Positions 35,546 through 44,912 of a stretch of 64,000 bases of DNA are shown here, piece by piece; within the stretch, counting starts at the first letter, position 1, and the number at the start of each line of letters is the position of its first letter. The translations under genes and the position numbers were made by a program. Under the pieces are notes generated by a model that was given only the letters and a program-made list of their open reading frames with translations, had not been told where the DNA came from and did no database searches. The stretch covers positions 5,129,634 to 5,193,633 of the forward strand of contig NZ_CM002139.1 in assembly GCF_000454545.1 (NCBI RefSeq). Reading direction: 5' to 3'. Source of the DNA: Xanthomonas cassavae CFBP 4642 (GTDB lineage: Bacteria; Pseudomonadota; Gammaproteobacteria; Xanthomonadales; Xanthomonadaceae).

Positions 35546-37898
35546 GCGGCTCTCCGTTGGCCATGCGTTCCTGCGCCGGTTCGCGCGACACCAGCAAGGC
35601 CAGAATGAAATTGAACAATACCCCCAGCGCCACCGTGCTGCCGATGGCACGCAAGACCGGAATGCTGGAGGCGGCCAGCAAGGCGAACACCAGCAGCGTC
35701 ATCAGGCTGCACACGATCAGGGCATGCAGCGTGCGCAGCTGATCGGCATGGTCGTCGCCGGCATGATCGAAGAACAGCGCGTAGTCCAGACCAAGCCCGG
35801 CAGCCAGGATCAGCGCGATCAGGTGGAACAGAGTGAGTTCCACGCCGATGCCGCGCAGGATGGCAAGGATCAGCACCGTGGTCAGCGCCATCGGCAGCAG
35901 CACGCGCACGATGCGGCGCGGGCTGCGCAGCGCGATCGCCACCGTCGCCGCCAGCAGCAAGGCGGCCAACACCAGCGCGCCGAGCACGCGTCCACGGTAG
36001 GCGGCCACCAGCGATTCGGACGCGTCCTTCAGGTCCAGCAGCTGCGCACCACTGCCCTGCACCGCCGCTGCCAGCACTGCCGGGTCGCGCAGGCCGGTCA
36101 ACGACACCAGCGCGGTGCTGCGGTCGCCACGCCCCAGCAGGAGCCCACCGACCGAGGTAGCCAGCGGCGAGCCGACCAGATCCCTGGGCAGCAGCGGCGC
36201 GGCATGCTTGGCCGTGTCCAGATCCTGCAGGAAGGGCGCAAACGCATCGCTACGCAATGGCGTGCTCGCTACCGCCTGCTCGGTCATGGCGCGCGCCTGC
36301 GCGGCATCCGGCAACGCCGCCTGACGTGCCTGCTGGGTCCGGGCGCTGGGCAGGTACCGCGCGGCCATGTCGTAGCCGCTCAGCGCGCCGGCGCGCACCA
36401 GCGCATCCAGACGCGGGCGCAGCTGCTCGCTGGCCTGCAGCGCGGCTTCGTCGCTGGCCGCAGGCACGGCAAGCACGTAGCGCACATCCGGCGCACCCAG
36501 CTCCTGGCGCAGGTGGGTGTCCTGGGCCAATGCATTGGGCGGTACCGGCGTCAGCTTGGAGAGATCGTTCTGCCAGAACTGACCGGGCGCGAACGCGATC
36601 ACCGCGATGCCGATCACCGCCATCACCGCCAGGCTGATGCGCGGCCGCGGCAGCCGTGCGATGCCGCGCCACAGCGTGGCCAGCAGCCGCGAATCGGCGT
36701 GGTCGCGCGCGGCCGGGTCGATCAAGGCCGGCAACAGCCAGCGTGTACTCACCGCGGCGGCGGCCAGCCCGGCGATGGTGAACACCGCCAGCTGGCGCAG
36801 GCCGTCCACCCCGGAGAACAGGAAGGTCACATACGCGATGCAGGTGGATACCACGCCGGTGGCCAGCGTCGGCCATAGATGCCGCGCGTTGTCGCGTGGA
36901 TCCAGACCGGGGCGCTGATGACTGAACAGGTGGATCGGATAATCCTGCACCACCCCGATCAAGGTGAAGCCAAAGGCAATGGTGATGCCATGCACGCCAT
37001 CGAACAGCAGCGCCACGGCGGCCAGCCCGGCCAGGCCAGCGCTCGCCAGCGGCAACACGCCAAGGACCGGGATCTTCCAGCTGCGGTAGGCGATCAACAG
37101 CAGCAGCACCAGGCCCACCGTATCGAGCGTGCCGATCCACTGCGATTCGCCCTGCGTGCGTGCGGTGATTTCCACCGCAAACGCTCCCGGGCCGGTGAGT
37201 GTCAGCCGTGTGCTGCTGCCTTGGGTGGCCGTGGCAAACGCCGCCTGCACTGCGTCGTAGGCCCGCTGCTGCCCGGTGGGATCGAAACCGGCCGCACGCG
37301 TCTGCGCCACCAGCAGAGCCGAGCTGCCGGCACGGTCGAACCACACCTCGTTGCGCGTCTGCGGTGCGGCCGCTGGCTGCAGGGTTTCGGCCAGGTGCAG
37401 CACCTCCAGGGTGGGGTCGCGTGGCAGCAGTGGCTCCACCAGCGCCGCCGCCGGCGAGCCCAGATCCTGCACGCGCGCCTGCAGGGCCGCTTCCAGGGTC
37501 GATGCGTCCAGCCGTGTCGTGTCGAAGCTGTCGCTGAGCAGGTAGCGGTACGGCAGCAAGCGTTCCGGAATCCCCTCCAGCCCGGCGTTGCCACCGTTGC
37601 CAACCAGTTCGAACAGGTCCGGCTGTGCGGACAGCGCTTTCTGCAGTTGCTGCGACTGCTCGGCCAGGGTGACCGGGTCGCTGTTGGACAACGCCATCAG
37701 CAGCAGCCGCGATCCGGGGCCTTCGCCGAGTTCTTCGATCAGGAGTTTCTGCGCCGGCGTGCGCGGGGCGGGCATGAATTTACGCAGATCGCCGGTGACC
37801 TTGAGCGTCTCGCTCAACCAGAATCCAGCGACCGCCAGCAAGGCCAGCCACAGCAATGCCAGGCCGATGCGGCGGTTTGCAGTCAACTTAAACGCCAT
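35532..37898 (-). CDS. MMPL/RND-type exporter of the pigment locus
   Basis: 788 residues from the ATG at 37898 (the frame is open further upstream, but GAGG before this ATG and the start of the first helix favour it). There are two repeats, each with one helix, a large periplasmic loop (about residues 35-250 and 430-600) and a five-helix bundle; GFTLIGVVQDYPIHLFSHQ and ILAAGLGLDYALFFDHAGDDH are the two charged intramembrane motifs of MMPL proteins. In aryl polyene systems this transporter moves the lipid-linked pigment across the envelope, probably together with the LolA-like carrier encoded just upstream. Confidence 0.88.
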   Translation of the reverse strand: MAFKLTANRRIGLALLWLALLAVAGFWLSETLKVTGDLRKFMPAPRTPAQKLLIEELGEGPGSRLLLMALSNSDPVTLAEQSQQLQKALSAQPDLFELVGNGGNAGLEGIPERLLPYRYLLSDSFDTTRLDASTLEAALQARVQDLGSPAAALVEPLLPRDPTLEVLHLAETLQPAAAPQTRNEVWFDRAGSSALLVAQTRAAGFDPTGQQRAYDAVQAAFATATQGSSTRLTLTGPGAFAVEITARTQGESQWIGTLDTVGLVLLLLIAYRSWKIPVLGVLPLASAGLAGLAAVALLFDGVHGITIAFGFTLIGVVQDYPIHLFSHQRPGLDPRDNARHLWPTLATGVVSTCIAYVTFLFSGVDGLRQLAVFTIAGLAAAAVSTRWLLPALIDPAARDHADSRLLATLWRGIARLPRPRISLAVMAVIGIAVIAFAPGQFWQNDLSKLTPVPPNALAQDTHLRQELGAPDVRYVLAVPAASDEAALQASEQLRPRLDALVRAGALSGYDMAARYLPSARTQQARQAALPDAAQARAMTEQAVASTPLRSDAFAPFLQDLDTAKHAAPLLPRDLVGSPLATSVGGLLLGRGDRSTALVSLTGLRDPAVLAAAVQGSGAQLLDLKDASESLVAAYRGRVLGALVLAALLLAATVAIALRSPRRIVRVLLPMALTTVLILAILRGIGVELTLFHLIALILAAGLGLDYALFFDHAGDDHADQLRTLHALIVCSLMTLLVFALLAASSIPVLRAIGSTVALGVLFNFILALLVSREPAQERMANGEPHAGT

Positions 37899-38033
37899 GG
37901 ACACGCCTCGCTGTGCCAGCGCAACGTCCACTAGCCCAGCGCGCGGCAACGGGCGTCGTCGGCATCGTGCGCTTTCCGGCTGCGACTGGTGTGATGTTTC
38001 TGGGGACGAGGCAAGCAGCCATCCCGCGCGCGG

Positions 38034-38681
38034 TCACGCGCCCGGACCGTGGCAGAGCGTCGTCAGCGCTACGACATCGGTCACGTCGGCCGCCGCGCGG
38101 GCCGCGCCGGCCAGCAGCGTGCGCTGCACATCCCCCTTGGCGGGTACGCTTTCGATACACCGCAACTCATCATTGCGGCCATACAGACGCAGTTCGCGCA
38201 CCTGCTTGGCCACCGCGGCGTCCTTGGGCTGCAGCGTCAGCTGCCAGGTCTGCGCTGTACCTTGCCCGCTGAGGCGATACTGCTGTTCCAGCAGCGCGCG
38301 GTCGCCGGCCAGCAGCGCGCCGAAGCCGGATTTCAACCCGGCCAGCTCGGGCACGCGGCTCAACGAGAAGCGGCGCGGCGGCTTGCCGTCGCGTTCCAGC
38401 ACGCCCTCATCGCCCTGCAAGGTGGTGGTCTCGTGATACGGCGCGCTGACCTCGCGCACCAATGTCTGCGCATCCGGGCGGCGGTAGTGGCCCTGCACGC
38501 GCAACGGCGTCTTCAGCAGCGCCGAGCCACGCAGTTCGACGAACTCGGTACTGACCGGCGCAGGGCGCGCCAGGCGCTGCAGCACCATGCCGACGTCCAA
38601 GGCCTCAGGCGGTGCGGCGCATAGCGGTGCGGCGCTGAACAGCAGTATCAGCATCCACGGCAGGGTGCGGCGCATCGGCAT
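38034..38681 (-). CDS. LolA-like periplasmic lipid carrier
   Basis: 215 residues from the ATG at 38681 (an ATG two codons downstream is also possible). A signal peptide is clear: PMRRTLPWMLILLFSAAPLCA, cut before APPEAL. The mature part is LolA-like: an N-terminal helix, then strands such as STEFVELRGSALLKTPLRVQGHYRR and the C-terminal LTLQPKDAAVAKQVRELRLYG. LolA relatives in aryl polyene clusters are thought to ferry the hydrophobic product between the membranes. The gene starts 77 nt inside the 3' end of the LpxL-like acyltransferase gene. Confidence 0.82.
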   Translation of the reverse strand: MPMRRTLPWMLILLFSAAPLCAAPPEALDVGMVLQRLARPAPVSTEFVELRGSALLKTPLRVQGHYRRPDAQTLVREVSAPYHETTTLQGDEGVLERDGKPPRRFSLSRVPELAGLKSGFGALLAGDRALLEQQYRLSGQGTAQTWQLTLQPKDAAVAKQVRELRLYGRNDELRCIESVPAKGDVQRTLLAGAARAAADVTDVVALTTLCHGPGA

Positions 38682-39579
38682 GGTGGGTATTCCAGAAATC
38701 GTAGAAGTTGAACCAGTTGTACGGCGCATGGCGCGTGTAATGTTCCAGCCTGGCAGCGTAATCGCGCATGAGTACCGCCAGCACCGGGGCGCGCTGGCGA
38801 CGCGGCAGGTCCAGGCCTTCGCTGAAGGTCTCGAAGGCCAGTTCGTAGTGATTGCCGCCGCGATACAGGCCGAACGCCAGCACCACCGGCACCTTGAGCG
38901 CGGCGGCGATCAGCCACGGCGAGGTCGGGAACATCGCATTGCGGCCCAGGAACATCGCCGGCAGCGCCGGGTCGCCCTCGCGCGGACGGTCGATCAGCAG
39001 CGCCACCAGCGCGCCGGCATCGGTCGCGTCCTTGATCGCCATGACGATCGAGGTCGCGTCCATGCCGGCATCGATGATGTTGGCGGCCAGTTGCGGGTTC
39101 AGCGCGCCCAGCAGGTCGGTCATGGCGCGGTTGTGCGCCTTGTCCAGCACCACCTTGACCTGCACGTCCGGGCGCTCGGTGGCCAGCACGCGCAGCGCGT
39201 CGAAACTGCCCAGGTGCGAACCGAAGATCAGCACGCCGCGGCCGCGATCCATCTGCGTATGCAGCTGGTCCAGGCCGGTGATGTCCACGCGGAAGCGCTG
39301 CATCTGCCCGCACAGCATGTACACCCGGTCCAGGATGGTGGAGGCGAAGGTGTGGATATGCCGGGCCACGTCGCGCAGCGTTGCCTTCCGGCCCAGCACC
39401 CGCGCCAGGTAGGTCCGCGAGGCGGCGCGTTCGGGCGCACGCACCAGCAGGAAGTACAGCGTGATCGGGTACAGCAGCGCACGTCCCACCGCGCGCCCGG
39501 CGTGGCGGGCGATGCCGCGGATCAGCCATAGCGCGAAGCGTCCGCCGCCTTCGGGACGCTGTTTCCAGTGATTGCTCAT
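38605..39579 (-). CDS. LpxL/HtrB-like acyltransferase of the pigment locus
   Basis: 324 residues. The catalytic HX4D is H-L-G-S-F-D in VLIFGSHLGSFDALRVL, and the IDRPREGDPALPAMFLGRNAMFPTSPWLIAAAL block is typical of lysophospholipid and lipid A acyltransferases. An N-terminal hydrophobic helix (about 28-46) anchors it to the inner membrane. Here it likely esterifies the polyene acid to a lipid or glycolipid headgroup. Its start overlaps the preceding hotdog stop (ATGA). ApeJ- and ApeK-type acyltransferases fill this slot elsewhere (family knowledge). Confidence 0.87.
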   Translation of the reverse strand: MSNHWKQRPEGGGRFALWLIRGIARHAGRAVGRALLYPITLYFLLVRAPERAASRTYLARVLGRKATLRDVARHIHTFASTILDRVYMLCGQMQRFRVDITGLDQLHTQMDRGRGVLIFGSHLGSFDALRVLATERPDVQVKVVLDKAHNRAMTDLLGALNPQLAANIIDAGMDATSIVMAIKDATDAGALVALLIDRPREGDPALPAMFLGRNAMFPTSPWLIAAALKVPVVLAFGLYRGGNHYELAFETFSEGLDLPRRQRAPVLAVLMRDYAARLEHYTRHAPYNWFNFYDFWNTHHADAPHPAVDADTAVQRRTAMRRTA

Positions 39580-39863
39580 ACCATCGCCTCCGCCACCAGT
39601 TCGCCACTGACCAGCAACTGGTCGGCACGCTGCACACGAAAGCGCCAGCGCGGGCCGTCGCCTTCCAGCGTGACCGACGCGGTCTGGCCCGGCAGCAGCG
39701 GCTGCACGAACTTCACCTGCGGCAGCCGTGTCGCCGCGCGCGGGCCATGCAGCGCTTCCACGGCCTGCAGCACATGGTCGAGCACGACCACGCCGGGCAC
39801 CACGGGGCGACCCGGAAAGTGCCCGGGCAGGCAGGGATGATCATGCGGCACGACGAAATCCAT
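39576..39863 (-). CDS. ApeI-like hotdog dehydratase
   Basis: 95 residues, the short FabA/FabZ-like form. The active-site signature HPCLPGHFPGRPVVPGVVVLDHVLQAVE contains the catalytic His and the G-H-F-P-G-x-P-V-x-P-G-V motif. The end NLL-type helix is replaced by QLLVSGELVAEAMV. It would dehydrate 3-hydroxyacyl-ACP intermediates to the trans-enoyl form retained in the polyene. It lies 10 nt after the PlsC-like gene and overlaps the LpxL-like acyltransferase. Confidence 0.87.
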   Translation of the reverse strand: MDFVVPHDHPCLPGHFPGRPVVPGVVVLDHVLQAVEALHGPRAATRLPQVKFVQPLLPGQTASVTLEGDGPRWRFRVQRADQLLVSGELVAEAMV

Positions 39864-39873
39864 AGCGCGAAAC

Positions 39874-40650
39874 TCAGATCCTGGGTTGAAGCATTGCAGC
39901 CACGGCCTTGTGTGCCTGCTCGGTCAGTTGTTGGCGATCCGGCACATCCGGCCCGGTCACCGCGATCGGCTCGCCGATGCGTACGCGGATGATGCCGGGA
40001 CGCACCCTGAATACACCATCCACCGGCAGCACCTTGCCGCAGCCATCCAGCGCCACAGGAACCACCTGCACGCCAGCATCGATAGCGGCCTGCAACAGCC
40101 CGGCCTTGAACGGCAATAATGCGCCGCTGCGGCTGCGGGTGCCCTCGGGAAACAGACACAACTGTTTGCCCTCACGCAGCAGCGCGGCAGCCTGCCGCCG
40201 CACCATCGCCCCGGCCCGCCGACTGTCGCGATCCAGGAACAGCATGCCGGTGGCGCGCGCATACCAGTTCACGAACGGCACCTTGAGCATTTCTTCCTTG
40301 AGCAGGAACCGCAACGGCACCGGCAATGCATGGAACAGCGCGCAGATGTCGATGATCGACTGGTGGTTGCTGACGAACAGGTAATTCTTGGACCAGTCGA
40401 CCCGCTCGCGGCCTTCCACGATCACCTTGGCGCCCGCGCCGCGGAACAGCACCGGCGACCACATCCAGCCGCCCATGCGCAGCAGGCGATCAGCATCACG
40501 GGTGATCGCCAGCAACACTAGCGCATAGACGATGCCGCCGGCGGTGAACACCAGCGTGAACGCCAACTGCAACAGGTTGAACACAGCCCACGCCAGGCGC
40601 GACGGCATCCTTGCCAACGGCATTTTTATCTTGTCCCCGAAACTGCGCAC
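39874..40650 (-). CDS. PlsC-like 1-acylglycerol-3-phosphate acyltransferase
   Basis: 258 residues; ATGs 9 or 14 codons into the frame are possible alternatives. An N-terminal hydrophobic segment (about 20-50) precedes the catalytic HX4D (H-Q-S-I-I-D in FVSNHQSIIDICALFHAL). The other PlsC blocks are present: FLDRDSRRAGAMVRRQAAALL and LFPEGTRSRSGALLPFKAG, followed by VPVALDGCG. It acylates a lipid acceptor at the inner membrane. Within the locus it is an alternative candidate for coupling pigment to its glycerophospholipid-type anchor; a housekeeping phospholipid role cannot be excluded. Confidence 0.88.
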   Translation of the reverse strand: MRSFGDKIKMPLARMPSRLAWAVFNLLQLAFTLVFTAGGIVYALVLLAITRDADRLLRMGGWMWSPVLFRGAGAKVIVEGRERVDWSKNYLFVSNHQSIIDICALFHALPVPLRFLLKEEMLKVPFVNWYARATGMLFLDRDSRRAGAMVRRQAAALLREGKQLCLFPEGTRSRSGALLPFKAGLLQAAIDAGVQVVPVALDGCGKVLPVDGVFRVRPGIIRVRIGEPIAVTGPDVPDRQQLTEQAHKAVAAMLQPRI

Positions 40651-40677
40651 GTACGTCGGTGCCCTTGGGCCACGCCC

Positions 40678-41424
40678 TCAGCGTAGCAAATCGCGCCAGA
40701 ATGCCGGCCCGAGCCGCGCCATCTGCCGCATGAAGTCCGGCAGATTACGATAGGGACGCTGGGGAAACCAGCGCCCGCGCAATAGATATTCCCCAACGAA
40801 GAACCCGCCAACCACGCCGTACACCAGCAAATTGGCGAACAACGAGGCGCGCGCATCGCTGATCGGCAACGGCGAGGCATAGCCCAGCTGCGCCAGCACG
40901 CCACTGGGTTCGGCGCACAGCCCCAGCACCAGGTTGACCAGGGTCAGCCCGCACAGCAGCAGCGCCCAGGCCAGGGTGAGCCTGCGCGTATAGCGGTACT
41001 GCTCGGGCGTGATCGGCATCCCGGCCTGCTGGTACAGCCCTTCGACGATACGGGCGATCAGCGGCGTGCGCCCGCGTCGCAGGCTGCGCCCGAAGAACCA
41101 GGCCACCCAGCCGGTGAACACCACCGGCGGTGCGGCCAGCAGCAGCACGGCGTACGGCGAGTGCCACAATGCGCCCAGGCCGACCAGGATCAGCACGCCC
41201 AGGCCCCAGGCCCATGGCCGCCGCGCCACCAACGGTTCGATCAACACCATCAGCACCAACGTGGCGCCGGCGATCACGGCCAGTTCGGGGCGATGGCTGG
41301 CGTTGGCCCAATGCGCCAGCGGCGAGTACGCCACCGCCAGAAGGACGCCTACGCCCAGCACCCACGGCGGCGGGTCACTGGCCGCAGCGGTCGGAACCTC
41401 AGACGGTCTTGTTGGCTTCAACAT
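40678..41424 (-). CDS. Polytopic membrane protein of the pigment locus (COG4648-like)
   Basis: 248 residues from the ATG at 41424, overlapping the ACP gene end by 26 nt. About six hydrophobic helices are visible in the first 120 residues and two more near 165-215. A cytoplasmic basic loop GRSLRRGRTPLIARIVEGLY lies between. No catalytic motif is visible. Membrane proteins of this kind accompany the ACP and acyltransferases in aryl polyene clusters. Its job there is unknown, possibly a scaffold or flippase. Confidence 0.75.
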   Translation of the reverse strand: MLKPTRPSEVPTAAASDPPPWVLGVGVLLAVAYSPLAHWANASHRPELAVIAGATLVLMVLIEPLVARRPWAWGLGVLILVGLGALWHSPYAVLLLAAPPVVFTGWVAWFFGRSLRRGRTPLIARIVEGLYQQAGMPITPEQYRYTRRLTLAWALLLCGLTLVNLVLGLCAEPSGVLAQLGYASPLPISDARASLFANLLVYGVVGGFFVGEYLLRGRWFPQRPYRNLPDFMRQMARLGPAFWRDLLR

Positions 41425-41668
41425 GCGCCGACAATGCGCGCAGCGACGCGAAGATGCGACGGTTCTCGTCGTTGTCCGAGCGCAACTGGAAGCCGTAGCG
41501 CTTGCTGATCGCCAGCGCCAGTTCCAGTGCATCGATCGAGTCCAGGCCCAGGCCGGTGTTGAACAGCGGCGCCTCCGGATCGATGTCGGCGGGTTGGACG
41601 TCTTCCAGGTTCAGGCCTTCGACCAGGAGTTCGGCCAGTTCACGTTCGGCAGCGGTTTGCGAGGACAT
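41399..41668 (-). CDS. xanC: Acyl carrier protein for xanthomonadin synthesis
   Basis: 89 residues. The phosphopantetheine attachment serine is S44 in GLGLDSIDALELALAIS. Helix 1 (ERELAELLVEGLNL) and the acidic DVQPADIDPEAPLF loop are as in type II ACPs. In X. campestris the ACP XanC receives 3-hydroxybenzoate from the ligase XanA2 (published function), and position and sequence support the same role here. It is the first gene of the leftward pigment operon, divergent from the flavoprotein at 41931. The 262-nt spacer must hold both promoters; no operator is obvious. Confidence 0.88.
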   Translation of the reverse strand: MSSQTAAERELAELLVEGLNLEDVQPADIDPEAPLFNTGLGLDSIDALELALAISKRYGFQLRSDNDENRRIFASLRALSAHVEANKTV

Positions 41669-41930
41669 CCAGAAAGTTCCAGGGTGAGGGTCGGGCAGGC
41701 GTCGGAGCAGGCAATCGACAGCGCGCAACCAGTCTGGTGCACGCGGCGCATCGAGCCGGCAGTGTACGTGGTCGTACCTGTCGCGTCCGAGCGCGTCCCG
41801 CGGCGCACCGGCGATCGTCCTGTCCTTGCGGTGGTGGTCAAGCGTGATCTCGGCAGCCAGACAGATGCCCGGGCTGCCGGACAGGCTATCATGACTGCAT
41901 GACGCTCGCCCGCTGCAGGTTCGTTCCAGG

Positions 41931-43301
41931 ATGACTTCCGCCGTTGTTCGCCCCATCCCGACCGCCACGCCGGCAGCCGGGCCGGCCCCTGGACCGGAGT
42001 GTCCGGACGTAGTGATCGTTGGCGGCGGACCGGCTGGCTGCGCTGCGGCAATCGTACTGGCCGAGCTCGGCTGGACGGTGACACTGCTGGAGAAGGCACA
42101 GCATCCGCGCTTTCACATCGGCGAATCGCTGCTGCCGATGAACATGCCGATCCTCGAACGCCTGCGCGTGCTGGATCAGGTCCGCAGCATCGGTGTGCTC
42201 AAGCGCGGCGCGGATTTTCCCAACGACGCCGGCGGCTACAACACGTTCCGCTTTTCCCACGCGCTTAACGCCAAGGCCGACTTCGCCTTCCAGGTGCCGC
42301 GCGCGCAGTTCGACGAGGTGCTGTTCAAGCGCGCGCGGGCAGTCGGGGTGGACGCGCGCGAGCAGGTCACCGTCGAACAGGTGGACCTGGACGGCGACCA
42401 ACCGCTGCTACAGGCGCGCACGGCCGACGGCCGGATCCAGCAATTCCGTCCGCGTTACCTGCTCGATGCCAGTGGCCGCGACACGTTCCTGGGCAACCGG
42501 CTCAAGCTCAAACGCGCCAATGCCAAGCACCAATCCGCAGCACTCTTCAGCCATTTCCGCGGCGTTTCCCGGCGGCCGGGAGAGGATGCCGGCAACATCA
42601 GCATCTACCGGCACGCGCATGGCTGGATGTGGCTGATTCCGCTCCCCGACGACATCATGAGCGTGGGCGCGGTCTGTTACCCGGAATACATGAAGACCCG
42701 CAAGGGCGACAGCGAGGGGTTTTTGATGCGCACGCTGGCGCTCAACCCCGAAGTCACCGAGCGCATGGCCGATGCGCAGCGGGTGGCGCCGGTGCATGCT
42801 ACCGGCAACTACGCCTACGAATGCACGCGCATGGCCGGGCCGCGCTGGCTGATGCTGGGCGATGCCTATACCTTCGTCGACCCGATGTTCTCCTCCGGCG
42901 TGTTCCTGGCCATGCACAGCGCCGAACGCGGCGCAGCCATGGTGGACGCGGCGCTGCGCGCGCCGCAGCACGAAGCCAGGCTGCAGCGCACCCTGCAGCG
43001 TGAGCTCAACCGCGGCATCGACGAGTTCAAGTGGTTCATCTACCGCTTCACCTCGCCGACCATGCGCACCCTGTTCGCGCAGCCGCAGAACACCTGGCAG
43101 CTGGAGCAGGCGGTAGTGGCAATGCTGGCTGGCGATGTGTTCGACAGCCCCAAGGTCCGCCTGCGCCTACGGGCATTCCGCGCCATTTATGCACTCACCA
43201 CGCTGTCGATGCTGCCGCGTGCCTGGCACTCGTGGCGCCTGCGTCGACGCCAGGCCAGGCTGGATTTTGACGGCGACACCCTGCAACGAGACAGTCAATG
43301 A
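41931..43301 (+). CDS. Second halogenase-like FAD-dependent oxidoreductase
   Basis: 456 residues. After a proline/alanine-rich N terminus (about 25 residues) comes the FAD loop VVIVGGGPAGCAAAIVLAELG. The segment FHIGESLLPMNMPILERL aligns with the 'K-x-G-E-S' halogenase region but has His-Ile where the family has Lys-Val/Ile, so the halogenase active-site lysine appears to be missing. GWMWLIPLPDDIMSVG contains the W-x-W-x-I-P motif. It may hydroxylate, oxidise or reduce the polyene rather than halogenate. It is translationally coupled to xanB2 (ATGA overlap), which places it near the aryl starter step. Confidence 0.82.
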   Translation: MTSAVVRPIPTATPAAGPAPGPECPDVVIVGGGPAGCAAAIVLAELGWTVTLLEKAQHPRFHIGESLLPMNMPILERLRVLDQVRSIGVLKRGADFPNDAGGYNTFRFSHALNAKADFAFQVPRAQFDEVLFKRARAVGVDAREQVTVEQVDLDGDQPLLQARTADGRIQQFRPRYLLDASGRDTFLGNRLKLKRANAKHQSAALFSHFRGVSRRPGEDAGNISIYRHAHGWMWLIPLPDDIMSVGAVCYPEYMKTRKGDSEGFLMRTLALNPEVTERMADAQRVAPVHATGNYAYECTRMAGPRWLMLGDAYTFVDPMFSSGVFLAMHSAERGAAMVDAALRAPQHEARLQRTLQRELNRGIDEFKWFIYRFTSPTMRTLFAQPQNTWQLEQAVVAMLAGDVFDSPKVRLRLRAFRAIYALTTLSMLPRAWHSWRLRRRQARLDFDGDTLQRDSQ

Positions 43302-44305
43302 CCGCTTCCCCGGCCCACACCGCGCAGCCACTGCGCCACCCCCGCCTGCAGGTCGATTACGTCGACCAGACCGATCCGGCCGCGCTACTGACCGATCAGC
43401 AGGTGCTGGCGGTATTCGGCTTTGGCACAACTGCGCCACACCTGCACGACCCGCGCTATCTGCGTGTGCCGCTGCAGCCGTACCAGGCCGATATGCTGGA
43501 AGTGTGGCGTACCGATGCGCCGGTGCGTAGCGGCCGCGATGGCAACATCGCCTGGTCCAGCGACGGCCGCCTGCAGTTCGGCGTGATCGAAATCGACGAG
43601 CGGGATGTCGATATCGAAGACGCCGCCGCCAAGGCCTATGCCGAGATCACCGCCTTCGTCAGCGGAAGCGACACCCCGCGCCTGCTGCGCATCTGGAACT
43701 ACCTGGATGCCATCACCCTGGGCAGCGGCGATCGCGAGCGTTACCGTCAGTTCTGCGTGGGTCGCGCGCGTGGGCTGGGCGCGTTCGACACCGCGCGGCT
43801 ACCGGCCGCTACCGCGGTGGGCCGTTGCGATGCCGAACGCATCATCCAGATCTACTGGCTGGCCGCCGCCGATGCCGGCACCCCGTTGGAAAATCCGCGC
43901 CAGGTCAGCGCCTACCACTACCCGCGTCAGTACGGCCCGCAGCCGCCGAGCTTTGCGCGCGCCATGATTCCTCCGGCCGGCAGCGACATGCCGCTGCTGC
44001 TCTCGGGCACCGCCGCCGTGGTCGGGCATGCCTCGATGCATACCGGCCAATTGCTGGCGCAACTGGAAGAAACCTTCGCCAATTTCGATGCGCTGCTCGG
44101 TGCTGCACGTGCGCATGCACCTGCATTGCCCGCGCAGTTCGGCGCCGGCACCCGGCTGAAGGTGTATGTGCGCGAGCAGGACGACCTGGCCAAGGTCGCA
44201 CACGCCCTGGATGCGCGCTTCGGCGATGCGGTGCCGCGCCTGCTGCTGCACGCGGTGATCTGCCGCGACGAGCTGGCGGTGGAGATCGATGGGGTGCATG
44301 GCTAA
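43298..44305 (+). CDS. xanB2: Chorismatase / 3-hydroxybenzoate synthase XanB2
   Basis: 335 residues, the XanB2 length. The fold is that of chorismatases (formerly 'pteridine-dependent dioxygenase'): an N-terminal segment, a central RLLRIWNYLDAITLGSGDRERYRQFCVGRARGLG block, and a C-terminal RidA-like part with VSAYHYPRQYGPQPPSFARAMI and LLLSGTAAVVGHASMHTGQLLAQLEET. In X. campestris the enzyme makes 3- and 4-hydroxybenzoate from chorismate for xanthomonadin and coenzyme Q. It starts four bases inside the upstream flavoprotein stop. The acyl ligase that uses its product lies about 600 nt downstream on the other strand. Confidence 0.93.
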   Translation: MTASPAHTAQPLRHPRLQVDYVDQTDPAALLTDQQVLAVFGFGTTAPHLHDPRYLRVPLQPYQADMLEVWRTDAPVRSGRDGNIAWSSDGRLQFGVIEIDERDVDIEDAAAKAYAEITAFVSGSDTPRLLRIWNYLDAITLGSGDRERYRQFCVGRARGLGAFDTARLPAATAVGRCDAERIIQIYWLAAADAGTPLENPRQVSAYHYPRQYGPQPPSFARAMIPPAGSDMPLLLSGTAAVVGHASMHTGQLLAQLEETFANFDALLGAARAHAPALPAQFGAGTRLKVYVREQDDLAKVAHALDARFGDAVPRLLLHAVICRDELAVEIDGVHG

Positions 44306-44912
44306 ACCCCGGTTGCCGCAGCTGCCGCCTGCGGCGCGGTAACGCTCGTCCCGAGGCATGGCGCAACGCGCCAGGGACCCGACCCCGCACATTCCTGGTC
44401 GGTGACGCTGTGGCCCGTTCCGCCCAGGCCGTCCAGGCCGCCGTGGCCATCGGCTGACAAACGCAGACATCTCGCCGCTTTTGAGCTGGCCTTCGACCCG
44501 ACGCGCGTGCGGAAACCACCACGCTGTTGCTTGCGATCGTATTGGCCGCAGCTGTACCGAGCAGCCCACAGCGGTTCATCGGGCCGGCATTCGAGGCGCT
44601 GGCCGCGCAAACCGATACCGCGTGTCCATCCGGACAGGCCAGGTCGATGACGCCTGGCGATCTGGATTTTACGCAGGAAACATTCGAAGACCAACTGGCA
44701 CCCCACGACCGCGCGCGCCTGGATGCAGCCGACACGGCGGCAGCGCGTTGCGCCGATCGCAATGGCCTGACATATCCGGTCGAAGCAACACTGGACGCGC
44801 TGCAACGCACCCATCTGCTGGCGTAGTTTTCGCGTTATCTCTGCGCGCATCCAACACCTGGATGACCGGCACGCAGGATGCGCGCTCCACGGCGCAGCTG
44901 CGCGTGTACTGC
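44306..44912. other. Spacer between xanB2 and xanA2
   Basis: About 600 nt between convergent genes. The only protein-like content is the startless frame at 44509-44826. I see no clear terminator for either gene. Confidence 0.5.
44509..44826 (+). pseudogene. Small secreted-type protein lacking an ATG start
   Basis: The open frame reads ETTTLLLAIVLAAAVPSSPQ (signal-peptide-like) followed by a soluble domain ending THLLA. Codon use at third positions is GC-biased like its neighbours, so it looks coding. No ATG precedes the hydrophobic segment: the codon before ETTTL is GCG, where an ATG would be expected, and TTG at 44527 is the best remaining start, placed inside the signal peptide. Either the start codon was lost or translation uses a rare start. 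I do not recognise the family. Confidence 0.4.
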
